From: an uncultured Acidimicrobiales bacterium
GTDB taxonomy: Bacteria > Actinomycetota > Acidimicrobiia > Acidimicrobiales > SZUA-35
Direction: 5' to 3'
NCBI GenBank assembly: GCA_937922785.1
Contig: CALAJQ010000023.1
Span: 62,001-126,000, forward strand
Length of the DNA stretch: 64,000 nucleotides
Under the pieces are notes generated by a model that ran no database searches, was not told the origin of the DNA, and worked only from the letters and a program-made list of their open reading frames with translations. A program made the position numbers and the translations under genes. Below, one piece after another: positions 25,159 through 33,305 of the stretch (the first letter of the stretch is position 1; every line of letters begins with the position of its first letter).

Positions 25159-25809
25159 ATGGACGTAACCACTGCAGTTGAGGCCAGAAAGTCGGTCCGG
25201 GCCTTCACCGAGACTCCCATTGAGAATGAGGTTCTGCGCCGACTGTTGGCGACTGCAGCCCGGGCACCTTCAGGTGGCAACGTTCAGCCTTGGCGAATCT
25301 ATGTGGTGAACGGACCGGCGATGCGGAACTTCGGTGAGTTCATGAAGGAACGCAACTTCGATGAGCCCGAATATGAGGTCTACCCGCCGAAGCTGTGGGA
25401 GCCCTACCGCACGAACCGTTTCGCGCTCGGCGAAGAGATGTACAAACTTCTCCGAATCGAAAGAGAAGACCGAGCCGGTCGGCTTGCCCGTATGGCCGAG
25501 AACTACAACTTCTTCGGGGCACCAGCAGCGATCTTCTGCTTCATAGACCGAAAGATGGGACCGCCGCAATGGAGCGACCTTGGAATGTTCCTTCAGACTT
25601 TCATGCTGCTCGCCCAAGAAGCAGGGCTGGCAACGTGTGCTCAAGAGGCTTGGGCGGCTTTCGGGAAATCAGTGCACGAGTTTGTTGACGCCCCAGATAA
25701 CGAAATGCTCTTTTGTGCGGTCGCCATTGGGCACGAAGACCCTGAGGCTGACGTGAACAAGCTTGAAAGCTCCCGCATGCCACTGGATGAGTGGGCGACC
25801 TTTCTTTGA
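25159..25809 (+). CDS. Nitroreductase family protein
   Basis: 216-residue FMN-dependent oxidoreductase. RKSVRAFTETPI with ARAPSGGNVQPWRIYVV forms the FMN phosphate and ribityl-binding N-terminus. GMFLQTFMLLAQEAGLATCAQEAW is the dimer/FMN helix, and CAVAIGHEDPEADVN the C-terminal FMN motif. These enzymes reduce nitroaromatics, quinones, enones or halogenated phenols with NAD(P)H; the substrate here is unknown. It lies 30 bases after the EctC-like gene and overlaps the arylamine N-acetyltransferase by 19 bases. Nitroreductase and N-acetyltransferase would act in sequence on nitroaromatics (nitro to amine, then acetylation); this is inference. Confidence 0.93.
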   Translation: MDVTTAVEARKSVRAFTETPIENEVLRRLLATAARAPSGGNVQPWRIYVVNGPAMRNFGEFMKERNFDEPEYEVYPPKLWEPYRTNRFALGEEMYKLLRIEREDRAGRLARMAENYNFFGAPAAIFCFIDRKMGPPQWSDLGMFLQTFMLLAQEAGLATCAQEAWAAFGKSVHEFVDAPDNEMLFCAVAIGHEDPEADVNKLESSRMPLDEWATFL

Positions 25810-26591
25810 TTGACGAGCTTTCTTTGGTTACCAAGTATCTGAATCGATTGGGATTTACCGGCGAGGAAAGTCGGACTCCTGACCTTGGCTGGCTTAGCGA
25901 ACTTCAGGCAGCACATATGATTCATGTTCCCTTTGAGAACTTGGACGTGTTCCACCGACGAGGCGTTACCACTGATCTTGAACACTCTCTGGACAAGGTC
26001 ATCAATCGTCGGCGGGGCGGCTGGTGCTTTGAGCTAAACGGAGCCTTCGGATGGCTTCTGTCCGAGCTTGGTTTTGAAACAAGCTATGTGTCATGTCGAG
26101 TCTTTGGTGATGGTGCTTGGGGCCCTGAGCTGGACCACTGTGGACTTGTTGTTCAAATCGATGACGTACCGACTTACGTTGACGTGGGCTTCGGCGACAA
26201 TTGCATGGTTCCCATACCTCTGACCGAGGGCCTACACAACGGTGTCCCGCGGCAGATCGAGTGCAAGATAGATGAAGACTCGTTTGTATTGTCCGAACTT
26301 CAGCTTGACGGCACTTGGACTGAATCACTGTGGGGCTCTTACGCTCCATTGCCGCTGTCGGCCTTCACCCCGCGCAGCCACTTCCTTCAGACTGAACCGG
26401 GGTTGTCCTGGACCGAGAAGCCGTTTGCGACACGGGCCACAGCCGCAGACGGGTCACGAGTGACGTTGCGCCGCAAAGTCCTAAAGCAGCGCCGCCAAAC
26501 TGGAGAGTTCACCGACGCTGAGGTCACCGAAGACGAGTGGACGCCACTGTTAGGGGCTCACTTTGACATGATCGACACGGCTGCCAGCTAA
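25791..26591 (+). CDS. nat: Arylamine N-acetyltransferase
   Basis: 266-residue NAT-family enzyme, which moves an acetyl (or other acyl) group from CoA to an arylamine or hydrazine. The Cys-His-Asp triad is complete: Cys79 in RRGGWCFELNG, His116 in ELDHCGLVV and Asp131 in VDVGFGDN. VPFENLDVF is the family N-terminal motif. Start is GTG at 25791, inside the end of the nitroreductase; a TTG at 25806 is also possible. The overlap suggests translational coupling. In some actinobacteria NAT works in steroid or amide-antibiotic pathways, so xenobiotic handling is not the only option. Confidence 0.93.
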   Translation: MGDLSLIDELSLVTKYLNRLGFTGEESRTPDLGWLSELQAAHMIHVPFENLDVFHRRGVTTDLEHSLDKVINRRRGGWCFELNGAFGWLLSELGFETSYVSCRVFGDGAWGPELDHCGLVVQIDDVPTYVDVGFGDNCMVPIPLTEGLHNGVPRQIECKIDEDSFVLSELQLDGTWTESLWGSYAPLPLSAFTPRSHFLQTEPGLSWTEKPFATRATAADGSRVTLRRKVLKQRRQTGEFTDAEVTEDEWTPLLGAHFDMIDTAAS

Positions 26592-26658
26592 ATCCCCCAG
26601 GCTCAGATGAGGGATTCCCCCGATTCCCGCTTGGCCGCCAAAAGCCCATTCTTGGTCT

Positions 26659-27435
26659 ATGGACATTTGGTTTTGGTTCGCAGGCGTAGCACCCACAGTC
26701 TTCGCGATTTGTGCAACGATCACTGTTATTGGCGAGGTCATCTGCCGGCTCGTCACGGGCCGCTCGTTACCACTACGCCAATGGTGGCTTTCGACGGTGG
26801 CTGGCGTTTCCTTCATGGCAACCAAATACCTCTTTGGTTACGCGGTGATACTTCCCTTGCATCTGTTCGTCTATCAGTTTCGACTGGTCGAGCTTGACCT
26901 GTGGAACCCGTGGTCTTGGCTACTGATCTTTGTGATCCGGGATTTTGTGTCGTATTGGAATCACCGCGGCGAGCATCGCTTTGAGTTCTTCTGGGCATCA
27001 CACTCGATTCACCACTCGTTTGAGGAAATGTCGCCATCGTGTGCGATGCGAGTCCCTTGGATGGAGACCCTCTACAAGGCCCCGACTACCTTGTGGCTGC
27101 CATTGTTGGGCGTAGATATTCGGGTAGTCGTCGGGCTTGACGTCATAGCTGCACTGGTTTCGATTCTTCAACACAACGAGCGGTTTACCTCCAAGCCTTC
27201 CGGGTTCCTTCAACGCTTCCTGATCGTGCCCAGCCACCATCGGGTCCACCACGGAACTAACAACATCTATCTAGACAAGAACTTTGGAGCAGTGTTGTGC
27301 ATCTGGGATCGTATGTTTGGCACCTTCCAGGCCGAAACCGAAGCTGCAACGTATGGCGTGCTTGGCCGATCGCTAGACAGCCCACGCGACATGGTCCTTG
27401 GAAAGTACCCCGATCTTGCCAAAGCCCTCACCTAG
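26659..27435 (+). CDS. Sterol desaturase / fatty acid hydroxylase family membrane protein
   Basis: 258-residue di-iron membrane oxygenase family. Three or four hydrophobic helices occupy the N-terminal 100 residues and another segment lies near 155-180. The histidine boxes are complete: HRGEH, HSIHH and HHRVHHGTN, which bind the two irons. Family members hydroxylate or desaturate lipids and sterols, or cleave alkylglycerols. It follows the arylamine N-acetyltransferase by 67 bases on the same strand and precedes the luciferase-like gene. The substrate is not predictable from this sequence. Confidence 0.92.
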   Translation: MDIWFWFAGVAPTVFAICATITVIGEVICRLVTGRSLPLRQWWLSTVAGVSFMATKYLFGYAVILPLHLFVYQFRLVELDLWNPWSWLLIFVIRDFVSYWNHRGEHRFEFFWASHSIHHSFEEMSPSCAMRVPWMETLYKAPTTLWLPLLGVDIRVVVGLDVIAALVSILQHNERFTSKPSGFLQRFLIVPSHHRVHHGTNNIYLDKNFGAVLCIWDRMFGTFQAETEAATYGVLGRSLDSPRDMVLGKYPDLAKALT

Positions 27436-27500
27436 ATCACTCCTATCTAGATCGGGCAGTCAGTTTGAAATACGCGAGGCCCTTGCGCCAGGCTGAGTCT

Positions 27501-28577
27501 GTGGAACTTGGTGTATGCGTAGCCTCGAAGATTGACGATGTCGACTACATAGTCAGAGCTGAGGAGCTGGGATTCACCCACGCGTGGATGGCCGATTCCC
27601 AGATGATCTGGAGTGATCCATACGCCGTCTTGGCGCTGGCAGCGACGCGCACCGATCGCATCAAACTCGGAACGGGAGTGGCCGTCGCAGCCACACGGCC
27701 GGCCCCGGTTACTGCTGCATCCATAGCAACCATCAACCAACTGGCCCCCGGCCGCACCTTCTGCGGAATCGGAACTGGGAACACGGCAATGCGGATCATG
27801 GGCCACAAGCCAATGAGGATTCACGAGTTCGAGACATACATCCAAACACTCGGGCCGCTGCTGAAGGGCGACGAGACTTTCTTCCACTGGAGAGGCAACG
27901 CCTCTGAAATCCGGCATCTGATGCCCAACCAAGGCTTTGTCAATTTCGAAGACCCCATCCCGATGTACGTAAGTGGCTTCGGCCCTAAGAGTGTGGGCCT
28001 AGCCGCAAGCTATGGCGACGGAGCAGTGCTGTCACTTCCTCCCGACGCCGAACGGGTAGAACGGGTTTGGAGTGCCTTAGTTAAAGGTGCCGAACACGTG
28101 GGTCGGAAGATCTCCCGCGAGAGCTTCTACACCACCACTCTGAATACGATTGTTGTGTTGGATGAAGGAGAAGCAATCGACTCGCCTCGATCGAAACGAC
28201 TATGCGGAGCGTTCGCAGCGGCTTCACTTCACTACGCATATGAGCAGTGGCAGCAATTCGGAAGAGAGCCAAGTGGGCCAATTCGTGACATGTGGCCCGA
28301 ATACAAGGCGTTGCTTGACGAGGTCGCAGTCGACCGTCGACACCTGCGGATCCACGAGGGTCACAACTGCTGGGTGGTCCCCGAGGAAGAGCAGTTCATC
28401 ACCGCCGATCTGATCAAGGCCACCTGTCTGGTTGGCACTGCGAATGAAGTTGTCAGCCGACTGACCGACTTAGGTGAGGCTGGGCTTGATCAGATGATGA
28501 TCTTGCCGCCTCTTGAGCCGAGATATGAAGTGTTGGAGTCGGTAGGGAACGAAATCATCCCGAATCTCACGCAATGA
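27501..28577 (+). CDS. LLM-class flavin/F420-dependent oxidoreductase
   Basis: 358-residue luciferase-like monooxygenase-fold protein. I place the start at GTG 27501 so that the protein opens with the first barrel strand (ELGVCVASKIDD); a longer open frame back to 27297 overlaps the previous gene and looks non-coding. Motifs are EELGFTHAWMADSQMIW, RIKLGTGVAVAATRPAPVTA, FCGIGTGNTAMRIMG and PMYVSGFGPKSVGLA. The subgroup resembles actinobacterial F420-dependent enzymes such as methylene-H4MPT reductase-like LLM proteins. No F420 gene lies in the window. Its TGA overlaps the ATG of the acyl ligase (ATGA), so the two are coupled. Confidence 0.9.
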   Translation: MELGVCVASKIDDVDYIVRAEELGFTHAWMADSQMIWSDPYAVLALAATRTDRIKLGTGVAVAATRPAPVTAASIATINQLAPGRTFCGIGTGNTAMRIMGHKPMRIHEFETYIQTLGPLLKGDETFFHWRGNASEIRHLMPNQGFVNFEDPIPMYVSGFGPKSVGLAASYGDGAVLSLPPDAERVERVWSALVKGAEHVGRKISRESFYTTTLNTIVVLDEGEAIDSPRSKRLCGAFAAASLHYAYEQWQQFGREPSGPIRDMWPEYKALLDEVAVDRRHLRIHEGHNCWVVPEEEQFITADLIKATCLVGTANEVVSRLTDLGEAGLDQMMILPPLEPRYEVLESVGNEIIPNLTQ

Positions 28578-30067
28578 GTCAAACAGGAACCATCCAAGAA
28601 CTACTTCGGGCATCTACCTCACAGATCCACTTCGATGATGGGACGTCGACCTCGGCCTCAGAGCTAGCTAACCGAGGAGCGAAAACTGCAGAAAAGCTAG
28701 CCAGCCACTTGGCGCCGGGCGACCGTCTTGCCCTCTGGCTCGACCCCGGCTTGGCGTACTTGGAGCTGCTAGCCGCTGCGGCCGCCGGCGGATTTGTGGC
28801 GGTGAACGTCAACACTCGATATTCCGACGCAGAGGTGGCCGACTTAGTCAAGCGTTCGGGCGCAAAGATCCTGGTTACGAACTTCAACTTCGAGCCCATC
28901 CCAAGCTGCCTGATGCTAAATCCAAGCGACCTTCAAAACCTGCCCGTTGCAGAGCATCCGCACGAGGCGTCGGCTAATTCGGCGTTCACGGTATTCACAA
29001 CCAGCGGAACCACCTCAAAGCCCAAGATGGTGCTTCACAACCAGGGACCAATTGTTCGCCACAGCGAAGAAGTCGCCTCAAAGTTCAAACTCTCGCCACT
29101 AACTCCTGTGCTTGTGGCGCTTCCTCTTTGTGGGGTGTTTGGCCTTAACAGCCTTTTTGGTGGCATCGCAGCTGATGCGCCAGTTTGGGTATCCAGCCGT
29201 TTCCAGGCAGACACTACGGCCGGCCTCATCGAGGCGCAGCAGATTGTTGCGATGAATGGCTCTGACGACATGTTCAGTCGACTACTTGACACCGGCCACG
29301 ACATCTCATCGTTGAAGATTGCTGGCTTCGGAGCGTTCAACACCAGCTTGGAAGACGTTGCCGTTTGGGCAGAGGCTCGCGGCGCAAAGCTAAGTGGCCT
29401 TTACGGAATGAGCGAAGTCCAGGCGCTGTTTGCATTCACCGATCAAATGCTGCCGCTTCCTGCCCGTGCTGGAGCCGGAGGTCTGCTGACCTCGCCAAAC
29501 GCCAAAGTCCGTGTCATCGACACTGAGTCTGGGGTGGAGTGTGAGATTGGGGAAGTCGGAGAGATTCAAGCGAAGGGCCCATCGCTCTTTGTCGGCTACC
29601 TCTCAGAGGGCGGCAATGAGGTTGACATCTCCTTGACTGAATCCAGCCACACCGATGGATGGTTCAAGACCGGAGACCTCGGCAAGATCAACCCAGACGG
29701 TAGCTTCACGTTTATTGCTCGCATGGGTGATGTGTTGCGTCTTGGCGGGTTCTTGGTTGCTCCGGTTGAGATAGAGGAAGTGATTCTTCAACTTTCTGAG
29801 ATTGAAGAGGCCCAGGTGGTCTCGATAAACACCAAAGACGGCACCCGTCCGGTGGCCTTTGTGATCGAGCAAGCGGGTCTGTCGGCAGCAACACAGGACC
29901 AGCTCGAAGCAACAGTCATCGAGCACTGCAATAATCAATTGGCGAAGTTCAAGTGCCCGGTCCGCGTTATCAGTCTCGACGAATTCCCGGCCACCGACGG
30001 CCCTAACGGAGTAAAGATCCAACGGGGCAAACTTCGCGAGATGGCCGAGGCGTCGGTCACGATCTAA
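28574..30067 (+). CDS. AMP-dependent acyl-CoA synthetase/ligase (ANL superfamily)
   Basis: 497 residues. ATP-binding loop TVFTTSGTTSKPKM, the motif LSGLYGMSEVQA, WFKTGDLGKINPDGSF and the hinge FIARMGDVLRLGGFLVAPVEIEE are all seen, and the C-terminal region contains NGVKIQRGKLREM with the catalytic Lys. It activates a carboxylic acid as an acyl-adenylate, usually then as CoA thioester. It is translationally coupled to the LLM oxidoreductase, so the two probably act on one substrate. It converges on the AlkB-like gene with an 11-base overlap. Confidence 0.92.
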   Translation: MSQTGTIQELLRASTSQIHFDDGTSTSASELANRGAKTAEKLASHLAPGDRLALWLDPGLAYLELLAAAAAGGFVAVNVNTRYSDAEVADLVKRSGAKILVTNFNFEPIPSCLMLNPSDLQNLPVAEHPHEASANSAFTVFTTSGTTSKPKMVLHNQGPIVRHSEEVASKFKLSPLTPVLVALPLCGVFGLNSLFGGIAADAPVWVSSRFQADTTAGLIEAQQIVAMNGSDDMFSRLLDTGHDISSLKIAGFGAFNTSLEDVAVWAEARGAKLSGLYGMSEVQALFAFTDQMLPLPARAGAGGLLTSPNAKVRVIDTESGVECEIGEVGEIQAKGPSLFVGYLSEGGNEVDISLTESSHTDGWFKTGDLGKINPDGSFTFIARMGDVLRLGGFLVAPVEIEEVILQLSEIEEAQVVSINTKDGTRPVAFVIEQAGLSAATQDQLEATVIEHCNNQLAKFKCPVRVISLDEFPATDGPNGVKIQRGKLREMAEASVTI

Positions 30068-30647
30068 ACATGATGCAAAGCCGGGAGCCGGCGTTAGAAA
30101 CCTTCGGCACAGCGTGTTGCCAATACTTCTGGGTTGCGCCGCCCATAACCAATAGGTCTCCGTCGCCCAGCTTGAATCGTTTGGTCTGCCTGCCGTCGTC
30201 GGGCTTTAAAAGGAACGTCCGCCTTTCACCAACAGAAACGATGGCAATTACCGAGTCAGACTTGTTCTCTATTCGGTCCCGATGCATTGCGACCGAGTCA
30301 TCGCCGTCTCGGTACCAGTTGCAGCCAACAGATGAAAAGTAACGTCGGTAGTGTTCGTCAAACTGAAGCGCCAACTCCTTTAGACACTGAGGAAGCGAAT
30401 CACTTGATCGCTTCATCGAGGTGATCAAGCGGGGCACCGCAACTACCCGGTCATACATCGGCCGACTTGCTGCAGACCACTGCAGGACTCTGGTTAATTC
30501 TTCAAGCCAAGCGTCTGCGCCTGGAAGCCAATGAGGAGCAAAGTCAATCCAAGCGTCTTGACCTAGATCTGTGCGGTCCAACCGCTCAAAGTCAACGGGT
30601 TGGGACAAGGAACCAGAAGCCAACAAACTCATCTGCCGAGGAGCCAT
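30057..30647 (-). CDS. AlkB-like 2-oxoglutarate/Fe(II) dioxygenase
   Basis: 196 residues from the ATG at 30647 (AGAGGT upstream). A longer frame to 30695 is possible but lacks such a site. Core motifs match AlkB: NWYRDGDDSVAMHRDRI with the iron-binding H-x-D, RTFLLKP, GDLLVMGGATQKYWQHAVPK with the second His, and RLCIMFR, whose last Arg binds 2-oxoglutarate. AlkB proteins oxidatively remove methyl groups from DNA or RNA bases. It is single and divergent from nothing, following the dehydratase on the same strand. A lipid- or protein-directed AlkB homologue cannot be ruled out. Confidence 0.9.
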   Translation of the reverse strand: MAPRQMSLLASGSLSQPVDFERLDRTDLGQDAWIDFAPHWLPGADAWLEELTRVLQWSAASRPMYDRVVAVPRLITSMKRSSDSLPQCLKELALQFDEHYRRYFSSVGCNWYRDGDDSVAMHRDRIENKSDSVIAIVSVGERRTFLLKPDDGRQTKRFKLGDGDLLVMGGATQKYWQHAVPKVSNAGSRLCIMFRS

Positions 30648-30723
30648 CGCTACCTCTCTGGCGCCAACTGCAGTCCTTTTCATCCGCATGACCATAGCCG
30701 AATTTATCGAACATATGTTCTAC

Positions 30724-31713
30724 TTAGGTCGACCGAGACAAAGCTTGACTAAGAATCTGTGGGTCCACATTGCCGCCAGAGACGACGCAGATGACGGTGT
30801 CAGTGGCAATAGATGAATCAGTCCTGACACCGGCGGCTAGCGCCACCGCACCTCCAGGTTCGGCCACCAACTTCAGGTGCTGAGCCGCAGCAGCTATGGC
30901 CCCTATGGCTTCGTCATCGGTCACAGTTATCCCTGCACCACAAAGCCGTTTGAGGATCGGGAATGTCAGTTCTCCGGGGCTTGGCGTCACGATTGCATCA
31001 CAAATTGATTGCGGCACTCCAAGGTTGGATTCGCGTTTGCCCGAGACGAGCGATCGAGCCACGTCGTCACCTGCTTCTGGCTCCACCGGCCGCACGAGAA
31101 ATCCGGGAGCATCTGCCTCTAAGGCAATTGCGATTCCCGACGTTAAACCGCCACCGCCGCAACAAACCAATACCTCTGCATCGGTCACTCCCCGGGTCTT
31201 GGCTTGCTCGGCGATCTCAAGCCCAACCGTTCCTTGACCCGCAATCACATCCGCGTTGTCGTAGGGCTTAATCAGAGTGAGGTCGCCGTCGGATGCAAGC
31301 TCTCTCCCGAGATCTTCTCGACTCTCTCCCCCGGCTCGGTCATACAAGACCACCTTCGCCCCAAGATCACGGGTGTTAGACAGCTTCAGCGCTGGAGCGT
31401 CAGCGGGCATCACGATGGTGGCTTGTAGCCCAAGCATCTTCGCTGCCATCGCGACGCCTTGGGCATGGTTGCCGGAAGAGTAGGCAATCACTCCCCGACT
31501 GGCGGCGGCAGGATCGAGCTGGGACAGAGCAGACCACGCCCCTCGGAACTTGAACGAACCTGTCACTTGAAGGCATTCGGCCTTAACCAAGACTCGGCGA
31601 CCAGCAAGCTTGTTAAGCGCCTGACTCTCTAGCATCGGAGTCCTCACTGCCTTGCCGCTTAGCAGCTCGGCCGATCGCAGGACGTCGGAATAGTCAATTG
31701 CCTCTTGAGTCAC
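30724..31713 (-). CDS. Serine/threonine dehydratase (single-domain)
   Basis: 329-residue fold-type II PLP enzyme. The Schiff-base Lys is in TGSFKFRGA. SSGNHAQGVA binds the substrate carboxylate, and CCGGGGLTSGI binds the PLP phosphate. It lacks the C-terminal ACT domains of the biosynthetic enzyme at 51459, so it is of the catabolic threonine/serine ammonia-lyase or serine-racemase-like type. GTG start at 31713 with AAGGTGG upstream. The start region overlaps the upstream in-frame extension of the divergent copper protein, which favours the downstream start for that gene. Confidence 0.92.
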   Translation of the reverse strand: MTQEAIDYSDVLRSAELLSGKAVRTPMLESQALNKLAGRRVLVKAECLQVTGSFKFRGAWSALSQLDPAAASRGVIAYSSGNHAQGVAMAAKMLGLQATIVMPADAPALKLSNTRDLGAKVVLYDRAGGESREDLGRELASDGDLTLIKPYDNADVIAGQGTVGLEIAEQAKTRGVTDAEVLVCCGGGGLTSGIAIALEADAPGFLVRPVEPEAGDDVARSLVSGKRESNLGVPQSICDAIVTPSPGELTFPILKRLCGAGITVTDDEAIGAIAAAAQHLKLVAEPGGAVALAAGVRTDSSIATDTVICVVSGGNVDPQILSQALSRST

Positions 31714-31782
31714 CTGGCCACCTTAAAGGCTGCAATATCGGGGTGGGTTCACATTCGCATTAGACCCGTGCCAACCTGGAGC

Positions 31783-33297
31783 ATGCGTATTTCAGCGACG
31801 CCAGTTGTCTTCATCGGCATGTTCGTGGCCTTTGCCCTAGGAATCGCCGCGTGTTCAGATAGCGGCTTAACCTCCAGCGACACTTCAGCAACCGAACAAT
31901 CCGCCACCTCTTCGACGGACGCTCCCAACGTCGCCACCACTACCTCTTCTGGTGGCTCTTCTGGTGGCGAGGCGCCCACTCCCGTTGTTTTTGATGATGA
32001 CTTCGGAACTTCGATTGCTCCGATACTGACCAACCGATGTGCGTCTTGCCATAACCCCGGCGGGCCCGGAACCGCGCACTGGCAACTTGAAAGTGCCAGC
32101 GATGCGGCTCAGGCCGCCAATGCGATCATGTCGCTAGTCGGCAGCGAGGTTATGCCCCCATGGCCGGCAGGGGATCTCAGTGTTCCGTTCCACAACGATC
32201 GGAGTTTGAGCCAGGACGAACTGGATGCAATATTGCAATGGGGATCAGAAGGCGCCGAGCTAGACATCGACCCCGAGACACCAATGATTGCCGATCAAAG
32301 TCTCCTGGAATTGGACGAGGTCACAGCTGTCTTAACCCCAGAATCGCCTTATCAGGGGTCGGTGGATAACACCGACGACTACCGGTGCTTGGTATATGAC
32401 CCCGAACTAGACAGTGACGCCTGGCTGCTCGGTTACAACTTTGTGGCCGATCAAACCGAGGTAGTACATCACGCGATCGGGTACTTACTTCCGAACGAAG
32501 CCCGTGAGCGTGCGGCCGCTGCAGATGCCAACGACGAAGGCGCAGGCTGGGAGTGTTATGGCGCGTCGGGACTTGGACAAGATGACATCTTTATCGGTTG
32601 GGCCCCTGGGCAAGGGCCTTCGAGCTATCCCGACGGTGCGGCACTCCGGATTCCAGCAGGTGCTTTCTTTGTTATCCAGATCCACTATCACTTTGAGGAC
32701 TCCGCACCCGCAGACCTTTCCATGTTGGAGGTCCACTTAGACGCCTCCGATACTGACTATGACGAGGTTGTGGTTGCCGAGTACGTGGCTCCGGCCGAGA
32801 TACCTTGCATGGCATCACAGACCGGACCACTTTGTGACCGAGCTGCAGCCTATGCCCGAGCGCTCGAACGATTCGGTCCTGAAGGTGTCAGATCCGACGC
32901 ATTCAACGCAATATGTGGGGTAACGCCCTCTGACTTTGCCGGTATGACCGATGGGTTGGCCAGTTCGTCTTGCGACCTTCCCATTTACGGGTTCGGAAAG
33001 ATCATCTCGATTCTTGGCCATCAGCATGAGCTTGGGGCCTCGTTCAGGATGACCCTTAACCCGGGCAAGCCGAACGAGAAGATTTTGCTGGACATTCCCA
33101 GGTGGGATTTTGATTGGCAGTACAACTACGAGCCAACTGACGTCATCGTGTTGAACTTTGGCGACACCGTCCGAATTGAGTGCACCTGGGACCGGTCGCT
33201 TCAGGCCCCAGGTATAGAGCCCAGCTACATCCTTTGGGCCAATGGCACAAACGACGAAATGTGTTTCTCCACAATCGTGACCCAGTCACTCAACTAA
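31783..33297 (+). CDS. Secreted lipoprotein: haem c motif plus copper type II monooxygenase-like domains
   Basis: 504 residues. ATG at 31783 starts MRISATPVVFIGMFVAFALG followed by a lipobox ending in Cys (GIAAC). A Ser/Thr-rich linker follows to about 70. Then comes a single haem c motif (CASCH) in a Planctomycete-type cytochrome c region with a possible axial Met in SEVMPPWP. Later are the copper sites of the PHM/DBH fold: VVHHAIGYLL, QIHYHF, ILGHQHELG and a C-terminal NDEMCF that could supply the Met ligand. This suggests a surface electron-transfer monooxygenase. Substrate and reductant are unknown, and the haem domain may replace ascorbate as electron donor. Confidence 0.87.
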   Translation: MRISATPVVFIGMFVAFALGIAACSDSGLTSSDTSATEQSATSSTDAPNVATTTSSGGSSGGEAPTPVVFDDDFGTSIAPILTNRCASCHNPGGPGTAHWQLESASDAAQAANAIMSLVGSEVMPPWPAGDLSVPFHNDRSLSQDELDAILQWGSEGAELDIDPETPMIADQSLLELDEVTAVLTPESPYQGSVDNTDDYRCLVYDPELDSDAWLLGYNFVADQTEVVHHAIGYLLPNEARERAAAADANDEGAGWECYGASGLGQDDIFIGWAPGQGPSSYPDGAALRIPAGAFFVIQIHYHFEDSAPADLSMLEVHLDASDTDYDEVVVAEYVAPAEIPCMASQTGPLCDRAAAYARALERFGPEGVRSDAFNAICGVTPSDFAGMTDGLASSSCDLPIYGFGKIISILGHQHELGASFRMTLNPGKPNEKILLDIPRWDFDWQYNYEPTDVIVLNFGDTVRIECTWDRSLQAPGIEPSYILWANGTNDEMCFSTIVTQSLN

Positions 33298-33305
33298 CTA
33301 GCCGT

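Noticed and set aside
27297-27500. N-terminal extension of the LLM oxidoreductase
   Set aside because: It overlaps the end of the sterol-desaturase-like gene in another frame and its residues (MHLGSYVWHLPGRNRSC) do not match the barrel start.
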